Of a stretch of DNA of 64,000 nucleotides, positions 56,738 to 64,000 are shown one piece after another. A program made the translations under genes and the position numbers. The notes below the pieces were generated by a model, which did no database searches, was not told the DNA's origin, and saw only the letters and a program-made list of their open reading frames with translations. Source of the stretch: Lunularia cruciata. Lineage: Eukaryota > Streptophyta > Marchantiopsida > Lunulariales > Lunulariaceae. The stretch is taken from positions 65,663,001-65,727,000 of the forward strand of contig OX419758.1 in the NCBI GenBank assembly GCA_948567375.1, given 5' to 3'. How positions within the stretch are numbered: position 1 is the stretch's first letter; every line of letters starts with the position of its first letter.

Positions 56738-58225
56738 CTAACATAGTAAGCTGCACTTAAGGAAGGGGATTACTCCAAATAAGTTATTCTTGGATACATC
56801 AAGGGACTCCACCACCAATAATTTGGACATGTGAGAAGGTATGGAACCATTAAGGAGATCATACTCCATGAAGATTACCCAAGTCCTTAGGTATAGTGCT
56901 TGTAAATTTGTTATTGTGTACATTGAAGGAAATCTCAATGGATGAAATGTATGTTAGGAAAAGCTTTTGACCTTTTCTTGACACCATTATCTCCTTGTCA
57001 AGTGCATACACTCCACCATTGGAGTTTCTATTAATCACATGCATAAAATTGTGCATATTTGATGTTTGCAAGAAGAATTCCATAGAATTTGTTGTCTAAA
57101 AGGTACAACACCTAGGGAGAGGTTGATAATAAAAACCAATAGGGAAATGAAATGGTTAAGTTATTTTGAATGCAAAATAAGAACTTGTATCAAGCTGACT
57201 ATGTTACTAAAATTTGTTTTTAAGGAATTGTGGAAGAAGTAGCTCAAGTCTAGCATTAATAAGCTTTTGTAGTTACTCAATGAAGCAATTATTGGCTAGA
57301 GTAATTGTTATCAATGAATGTACTCAATGTTTGAGGGTGATTGGAATTGCACCAATGAAGTTTTTTCTATCAAATTTGGGTTGCTCTAGCAATGAAAGGT
57401 TTGCAATATTGGATGGTATGATTTCTTCCGATTCATAATGAGAAATATCCAAAACTTGCAAAGTACATAAAATGGACCCCCAATATTGAGGAATAGCTCT
57501 TGATAGTTGGTTTGGGAAAGGCACAAAACCATGAGATTCTTTAAATCAAGTTGAATAGTATGCCACCAAAAATTCATTACCACTCAAGATGTAGATCTAC
57601 CATAAACAAACAATTCTCCCAAGTAGATTCTATCCTTCTAGTCAAGTTATTGAAGACCACAAGTTTTTGCAACTTTGAATAGTTTCCCAATATGTAAGAA
57701 TGTTGCATATCAATAGACTACCATACAAGAAAAGGTCTTCTAATTCACTCAAAAAAACACTTCTCCCAACTTAGCTTGTATGTGGTATGCCAATTTGTTA
57801 GTCGAGAGGTAAAGGGTTTGCAACTTTGCATAATTCTACAAGGATGAAGAACGTTGCTTATCAATGCATTCTCATATGTGGAAAGGTATGTGGGATACTA
57901 ATTTTTTTGTGGAGAAGTTGAGGATTTGCAACTTTGAATAATTCCTCAAGGATGCATAATGTTGCATGTCAATGCATTCCTACATAAAGCAAGGAATTCC
58001 AATAGCCCCAATTCTCCCAACTTAGCTAGTATGTGGTTGTCAATTTGTTTGTGGAGAGGTCAAGGATCATGATTTCCAAAAAATGAAAGAATGTTTCCTA
58101 TCAATGATTGCCATACAAAGGAAGGTATTACAACTTGCCTAATTCTTCCAACTCAATTGGTATGTGCTTGTCTATTTGTCTATGGAGAGTTTGAGGCTTT
58201 GTAATTTTGAAAATTTCCCAAGGAT

Positions 58226-58965
58226 TGTAATACTTTAAGGACAAAAAAACCCCAAGAGAAACACAAGAGAGAAAACACAAAGCTTCACACTCAATACTCC
58301 AATGCCCCCAAAGGAGCATCTTGTCTTTGTTATAGCAAAGATAATCCCTTCAAAAGAAGCTCCATCCTTGGATTAGATACATGGATTGGTGACATGTAAA
58401 CAAGCTCTACCCTTAGATTAGATGCATGGATGGGTGAAATGTTGGTCCTTATCTTATCTGGTTGGTCAAATAGGTTTGATTGGAGGGAATCTTTGGGAAA
58501 TTTTCCTATATGGAGCTTAAAATTGCATGGGTGAGGTACCATTGGAAAGTTGACAATGAGACAAATAATGGGGGAATAAGGTGGCTTTTTTTCCCCAATG
58601 GGAGAAGAATGTCTCTATTTTAAGGCCTAATTCATACCTTTAGGCCTCAAAACTTAGCACTGAAGTTTTCAAGGTGTTTTCAACTCCTACCCTGTTGTTG
58701 GAAGTACTCTTTTTGGTGACACCTCTATCTGATTTACTTAGTACATCATATACGGTATTCTTCTAGATGTTACTAAGCCCATTTCTTCCTCTAGATAACA
58801 TCTTAGGTGCTACAAGGCAGATTTCTCATATATATTCTATTGGGGTTTAGCCCCATTTTACCTTTTTTGTCTATCCCTTGTATGGCTAGATGGGGTCTTC
58901 CCATCCTTCATGTTTTCTACATGATTGTTCTTTCCTCTAGATAATATCTAGCTATTGGTATTACA
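58226..58965 (-). repeat. Solo C-family LTR inside the LRR pseudogene
   Basis: It begins TGTAATACTTTAAGG and ends TTGGTATTACA, flanked by perfect AGGAT target duplications (58221-58225, 58966-58970). It interrupts a 144-bp LRR unit at 'cccaaggat|gcaagaatg'. It is itself interrupted by an F element at 58804-58931. Confidence 0.85.
58804..58931 (-). repeat. Family F SINE-like element, reversed, with 18-bp target duplication
   Basis: The reverse complement reads from 'gaacaatcatgtagaaaaca' to 'gagaaatctgccttgtagca'. Flanking direct repeats TTCCTCTAGATAAcATCT (58786-58803) and TTCCTCTAGATAAtATCT (58932-58949) match at 17 of 18 bases. An uninterrupted C LTR carries this target once. Long target duplications are typical of LINE-mobilised elements. 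Confidence 0.75.
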
Positions 58966-60100
58966 AGGATGGAGGAATATTAATTGTCAATGAATTCTCA
59001 TTTATGTGAAAAGTTTGCAATTGCCTCAATCTCCAAACTTAGTTGGTATGTGTCTTACCAATTAGTTCATGGAGACGTCAAGGGTTTAAAACTTTGCACA
59101 ATTCTCCGAGGATGTAGGAATGTTGGATGTTGCAAGTCAATGCACTCCGATACAAGGAAAGGTATTCCAATTCCCTAATTGTTCCAACTCAATTGGTACA
59201 TGGCTTGCCAATTTGTTTGTGGAGAGGTCAAGGTTTTGCAACTTTGAATAATTTCCCATGGATGCAAGAATGGTGCTTGTCAATGCATTCCTAAATAGGA
59301 AAAGAAATTCCAACTCCTTCACTTCTCCCAACTCAACTAGTATGTGGCTTGCCATGCTTTTAGTGGAGAGATCAAGGCTTTGCAACTTCGTGCAATTCCC
59401 AAGGATATAAGAATGTTGCTTGTCAATGCACTCCCAAACAAGAAAAGGTATTCCAACTCCTTCACTTCTCTCAACTCAATTGGTATGATGCTTTCCATTT
59501 TGTTTGTGTAAAGTTCAAGGCTTTACAATTTTGCACATTTTCCCAAGGATGCAAGAATTTGCTTGTTAATGCATTGCCATATAGGGAAAGATATTCCAAC
59601 TCCAATTCTCCCAGGTCAAATTATATGTGGCTTGTCAATTTGTTTATGGAGAGAGAGTTTGCAACTTTGCATAATTCCCCAAAGATACATAAATATTGCA
59701 TGTCAATGCATTCCCATATAGGGAAAGGTATTCCAACTTGCACAATTCAACTCAACTCAACTCAATTGGTATGTAGTATGCTAACTTCTTCATGGATAGG
59801 TTGAGGCTTTGCAACTTTGCACATGTCCACAAGGATGGTAGAATGTTGTATATGAAAGGTATTCCAACTTGCAAAATCTTTCAAACTTAATTGGTATGTG
59901 TTCTGCCAATATTTTTGTAGTGAGGTTTAGGACTTGTAACTTGAACAATCTTCCCAAGATGTAGGAATGTTGCATATCAAAGCATTCTCATTCAAGTAAA
60001 GAGTTTGCAACTACACAAATTCTCCCAACTTTGATGATATGCTTCCCATCAACTTGTTGTAGGAAAATTCTCTATCACATAAATTGGAGAAATACCACAT

Positions 60101-60435
60101 TGAGATAAGAATAGTAAATATAAAAAGAGAATGCCCAAATCAAGATAGATTGTGTTAGATTGTGTAATCTAGAACAATATGCTAAATCCAATATTTTTGT
60201 GTGTCAGTCCATTTCAGGACAAGACCAAATTTAGCAACTTACTAAATTCATATGACCTATTGGTATTTTTCTTGTCAAGAGTTTCACATTAAGATCAAGT
60301 TCCTCTATCATAGTTGAGTTTATTAAAGACTTGGGAATTTAACTTGAAGTTTAGTTACTGAAGAGAGGGAATATTGCACAATAAAGAGTGATAAATTTCA
60401 CAATTGCTCAATGTTTAGTGAAAAGCCCTTCAAGA
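60101..60435. other. Region between LRR and next pseudogene fragment
   Basis: No open frame with a domain. It may include the lost 5' end of the LRR gene on the minus strand. Confidence 0.35.
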
Positions 60436-60717
60436 TTAGATTAAGCAGCAACTAAGCAACGATTCTATCAACTTTGCTTCAAATGCACCACAATAGTTAT
60501 CTTGTAAGACAAAGATTATGAGCTTGGATATACCTCTAGACACTACTCTTGTGTACTTTGTACCTTTTGTGTCAATTGCCACGCTAGCCAATATGGATGC
60601 CACTCCTTCAAGGTACCAAGAACTCTTCCAACCATCCACCAATTGCAACAATCCTTCTATTCCTCCATGCATATCTAATCTGCCTTGATTACCTTTGACC
60701 ACCATTAAATGTTGCAA
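60436..60717 (-). pseudogene. Fragment resembling an armadillo/HEAT-type repeat protein
   Basis: This is a 93-codon minus-strand frame with GGIEGLLQLVDGW, then LEGVASILASVAID and SRGISKLIIFVLQD. This pattern of short helices with conserved Gly and Leu is reminiscent of armadillo repeats. It ends where A3 begins (60719), so it is cut off at its 5' end. The family call is tentative. Confidence 0.3.
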
Positions 60718-61609
60718 GTGTCACACCATTTGTAGATTGCTTGGACTCTAGAGTAGTAGTGTTGATAGTCAAGAGTATTTTGGTAGTTTCTCATAGACTA
60801 CTTGTTGATGGACATATTTTTTGTTTGGGGTACTGACTACATGGTGGAGTCCACCATCACTTGCATCGTTTGGACCATCAAGTGTGCCGTCAATAGAACC
60901 ATTAGGGTTTGAGACCTAGCTCGAGTCTAGGGAGTATAGTTTCAAAGTGTAGCTCCAAAGAGCTCATTTCTCTGATGTTGAGCCTTCAAGTTCTTGGCGA
61001 TGATGGATAGAGGCCGGCAAGCGTCCACTTGGATTCTCTTAGCTAGAGTGGATGTGACTTGATTGTAATCAATGCCCAATTGTTGCCATATTATTGAGTG
61101 ATAAATCAAGTATTAATATGATTGAGAGTGATTAAGTTGTGTAAATGAATTGATTATATCAAAGAAGTGAAGTTAGGGGGAAATTGGGTGTAAGAATTGA
61201 GAATGTTGGTGCTATCTCCAAGACTCGCTGATCGTTGGTAGCTTGATCGGAGTTCAAGTTTTCCCTATTGTGCAAAAGCTCATTTGATTGATGCAAATTT
61301 GGCAATGAGGCAAATAATGTATGGAAGTGTTGGCCAAATTCTGAGCAAAGAGAAGCAATTTTTGAACAATGGTTGTGATTTTGAGCTCAAGAGGTAAAAG
61401 CATGACCAATTTGGTGTGAGTTGGGCTTAGAAAGTGAAATTGAAGGTGGAGTTGAACCCACTAGTGTGAATTTGTGATTTGGAGAAACCCATTTTTCAAT
61501 TTGGCTCAAGTGAAGAGTTAATGGAGGATTTGGCGATCAGCCAACTTTAGGGATTTATGTCAGATTTTATGTCAGATTTTTGTTGGAGTTTATGTTAGAT
61601 TTTGGCCAA

Positions 61610-61780
61610 ATTTGGAGAAGTTTCACTCGAGTTGGAGGAGTTTGCAAATTTGGAGAGGCTTCAAAGTGGCAAGAAGAAAAGCCTCATTTGGCCAAATTTG
61701 GAGGAGTTTCACTCAAGTTGGAGGAGTTTTGTAGATTTGGAGAGGGTTCAAAGTGACAAGAAGAAAGGCCTCATTTGGGC
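61610..61780 (+). repeat. Two tandem modules in A3 leader
   Basis: 'ttggaggagttt...gcaagaagaaaagcctcatttggcc' is repeated twice with a period of about 87 bp. This is the A3 counterpart of the seven-module array at 9677-10488. Confidence 0.6.
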
Positions 61781-62732
61781 ATTTAAAGGCTTCAAAGCAT
61801 AAGGTTGTGAGCTATGAGAGGCTACAAAGGCCTAGAAGGGCTAGAACAACCAGCAAGCCAACTTGCTAGCATGAGGCTAGCTAGTTTAGAGTAGATGTTG
61901 GTCATTGTTTGGCAAAATCTGCCCATCTTGCTAGATTGTGTGCAATAGGGTTTGACCCCTAGATCTCTATTTCTTAGATTGTTGCCGTAGCCAATGGATC
62001 CACACTCCCTTGTTGTTGTTGTCATAATGACTAGTCCACTGTTAGCTATACACTTGTAGCTTTGGCTAAGAGAGACAATTTGATCCCGTTCTTGGTGATC
62101 ATGGTAGCTTAGGAAGTAGAGAACTCATATTATGTCAAATGCCAACTAATGACATAGTCAATCTAGTGTTGATTTATGAGATGAAAGGTTTTTTGTTTAG
62201 ATTTTTTTTGATTTGATCCCCTTCATTCTCTACTTCATATTTGTGCACCTTGTTTATGTGATGTGCCCTAACTTTAGAGCGTTGGTGCTCTAGTGTGCTC
62301 TTGGTAGTGAGGCTGGAGTGATGACCAGCCAGACTACTTATGTTTCTCTCCGGTGAGGTAGGAAGTGATACCATGTAGACAATAAGACTGTGTGTTGTGA
62401 TGGCAAGTTATAGGTTGCCCTTTCCCCTAGTGTAGTTGTCATATAGCTACATTAGTTGGTGATATTTAGTTGGTGGTGTTGGCACTTGGTGGTGTACTTG
62501 CAGAGGTTACAATTGTGGGTTGCAGTTTCTAGTTACTTTGTCATGATGGAGTTCTTTGGGGATTCCAAAGGAGATAGCATTGCAATATGCAATGGGTTTA
62601 CTCAAAGTGGCACTTGATATCAACCTGTATCTCAAGTCCCAATGAGGGAGGAGAGTGACTCTAAGTTGGAGTTTGACACAAGAGCTGACCCAATTGAAAG
62701 TGCTTGGTGTGTCCACACCGTTGTTGTGGGAC

Positions 62733-63304
62733 ATGGATGAGATTTATGGGGCCTCCAAAGGTCTTAGGCATTACTCTAGTATAGTGGATACCATTGACTT
62801 GAATGACTTCATCCAAGAGTTTGATAGCTAGTGTGATCTACAACAAATGTGGAACCCAACTTTGTTCACATCTTTCATGGCATGGAAGGGATTGTTTTAG
62901 CATTTGGAGAGTCCATCAATGGATGACTACCATGATTTCAAGAGAGCTCACTTGGAGGAGATTAAGCTATGGAGACAATATTGGTCTCCAAAATATGTTT
63001 CAATTACTTCAGGCTCAATTTCTAGGGGTAGATCAGCTATACACAAGAGTTCTAGCTCTAGTAGCATTGGTGGATCTCTTGGAGATAGTGCTACTACAAG
63101 TGGAGGTACTACTGTAGGAGATGGTATAGTATTGGGATTTAACACCATGTGGAGTTCTTCCAATGTTTGAGGTAAATCTACTAGGGAGTGCGGATTGACA
63201 AGCTGAGGAGCTTGCAAGACTTCCAACGGAAGGTTGGAGAGAGCCTACGTATGGCATATACTTGCATGAGATGGCTGATCAGTTTTACTTAGGGGATTAT
63301 TGAT
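62733..63304 (+). pseudogene. A3 gag, 5' part
   Basis: It starts MDEIYGASKGLRHYSS. The capsid segment YHDFKRAHLEEIKLWRQYW is well kept, and a Ser-rich linker (63045-63130) follows. A TAG at about 62829 and a frameshift interrupt it. It ends at the C LTR. Confidence 0.65.
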
Positions 63305-64000
63305 TGTAATCTTCCAAGGATAGAGAAACACAATAGAGAAAACATGAATCCCACACTCAAACTCCAATGCCCCAAAAGAGCACCTTCTCTTTATTATGTA
63401 GCCAAAGAGGATCTCCTCCAAGGAAGCTCCGCCATAGGATTAGGTACATGGATAGGTGACTTGTCAATGAACTCCACCCTTAGATTACTTGCTTGGATGG
63501 GTGATATGTTGGTCCTAGTCCCACCTGGTTGGTCAAATAGGCTTTGACTAGAAAGAATCTTTTAGGGAATCTTCCTAGAGGAATCTCAAAATCATGTGGA
63601 TGAGGTATCGTTGGTAAGCTCTTGATGAGGAAAAACCTCAATAAAGGAAAGGCTAGCCTATCTTTCATTGGGGGGAAACTTGCACATTTTTGAGGCCTAA
63701 TTCATCCATTTAGGCCTCCAAAATTATCTTTAAAGTTTAGGCCTATTTTGGCTTCTACTCTATTAGTAGAAGTGCTCTATTGGTGATACTTCTATTTGAT
63801 CTACTTTCTCCATCATGTGTAACATCCTTCCAGATGCCACCACCCCAAGTTTCACCTCTAGATCATATGCCTAACAATTGATTCTAAAGTTTCTAAGCAT
63901 GTTTTGGTCTCTGGGCTATTGTAGAAGTACTCTTTTGGTGATACCTCTGTCTAATCTACTTAGTCCATCATGTACAACATCTTTCAAAATGTTACCAAAC
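63305..64000 (-). repeat. Reversed C-family LTR, cut by window end
   Basis: It starts TGTAATCTTCCAAGG and follows the reverse complement of the C LTR through the 'ctttattatgtag' TATA-like region, the G-rich homopolymer site (63669-63675) and the distal part. The expected GTATTACA end lies beyond the window. It could be a solo LTR or the edge of a full element. Confidence 0.75.

Larger units (their letters stand above)
57660..60060 (-). repeat. Tandem array of about 144-bp LRR-coding units
   Basis: On the plus strand 'gcaactttgcataattcccc' or a variant recurs near 57668, 57819, 57930, 58190, 59089, 59237, 59380, 59524, 59660, 59809 and 59935. Most intact steps on the right side are 136-149 bp. 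Each unit also contains 'aactcaattggtatgtggct' and 'atgcattcccatata'. At least eleven units are recognisable, with indels. Confidence 0.75.
56738..60100 (-). pseudogene. LRR receptor-like protein pseudogene (extracellular LRR domain)
   Basis: Read on the minus strand, LRR units lie from about 60060 down to 57670, made of 144-bp steps (two 24-residue LRRs each). The plant LRR pattern is visible as LQSLDLSTNKLASHIPIELG-like and 'LEFLFLFRNALTS' segments. Further down come ILCTLQVLDIS and LSLLEQPKFDRKNFIGAIP (57324-57524). Next comes the receptor-like-protein hallmark MVSRKGQKLFLTYISSIEIS (about 56950-57000). C-terminal repeats NGSIPSHMSKLLVVESLDVS end near 56740. No kinase follows. Stops, frameshifts and the LTR at 58226-58965 make it a pseudogene. 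The family is known for cell-surface immune or developmental sensing. Confidence 0.75.
60719..63304 (+). mobile_element. Family A copy A3, LTR/leader and gag start
   Basis: It begins TGTCACACCATTTGTAG. The LTR/leader runs to 62732 without insertions, so this is the best guide to family-A structure. Two tandem modules of about 90 bp lie at about 61610-61780, and a candidate primer site 'tgatatcaac' lies near 62608. Gag starts at ATG 62733. It is cut at 63304 by a reversed C LTR. Confidence 0.65.

Noticed and set aside
60436-60717. Intact small armadillo protein gene
   Set aside because: The frame is cut by A3 at its 5' side and no further repeats or promoter are present, so only a fragment is listed.

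Overview
This window looks like nuclear DNA of a land plant with a large, repeat-rich genome. The evidence is layered Ty3/gypsy LTR retrotransposons with tRNA-Met-type primer sites, a germin/cupin gene, a plant-type leucine-rich-repeat receptor-like pseudogene and a nuclear copy of mitochondrial rRNA. A conifer, cycad, fern or lycophyte fits better than a compact angiosperm genome, but the lineage cannot be fixed from this sequence alone. Only one protein gene appears intact: the germin-like (cupin) gene at 35357-35995, with a TATA box and poly(A) signal. Nearly everything else that codes is a decayed transposon or a pseudogene.

Layout. 790-3660 (-) is a truncated gypsy element (gag, protease, start of RT). 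3661-9624 is mostly non-TE sequence with one SINE-like repeat (family F) flanked by target-site duplications. 9625-31225 is a nest. A family-A gypsy element (A1) was entered by a family-B chromovirus (B1, 11436-16593) at codon 3 of its gag, and by a family-C chromovirus (C1, 18859-26982) further on. C1 itself received a reversed solo C LTR just before its polypurine tract and a family-E solo LTR in its 3' LTR. A1 resumes at about 27160 with RT, RNase H and integrase, and ends with a PHD-finger-like module. 31226-33600 holds an unrecognised protein remnant and a mitochondrial insertion (LSU rRNA piece, then a LAGLIDADG endonuclease piece). 33601-37900 holds the cupin gene. 37900-46690 is AT-rich with small tandem repeats and more F copies.

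46697-54030 is a second A copy (A2) carrying a C solo LTR, an E solo LTR and a second B element (B2). The B2 LTR contains a near-perfect heat-shock-element-like array. 54031-56520 contains a perfect 409-bp direct repeat and an inverted pair of A-family 3' ends. 56738-60100 (-) is an LRR receptor-like-protein pseudogene built of 144-bp units. It is split by a C solo LTR, which is itself split by an F element. 60719-63304 is a third A copy (A3), interrupted in gag by a reversed C LTR that runs off the window.

The nesting gives a relative insertion order: A copies are oldest, then B and C elements, then solo LTRs, then E and F. The most distinctive signals are the F family with long target-site duplications, the PHD-like finger of family A (conserved in three copies, each with a stop at the same Trp codon), and the heat-shock-like array in the B2 LTR. 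All identifications come from reading the sequence by eye. No database search or alignment program was used.
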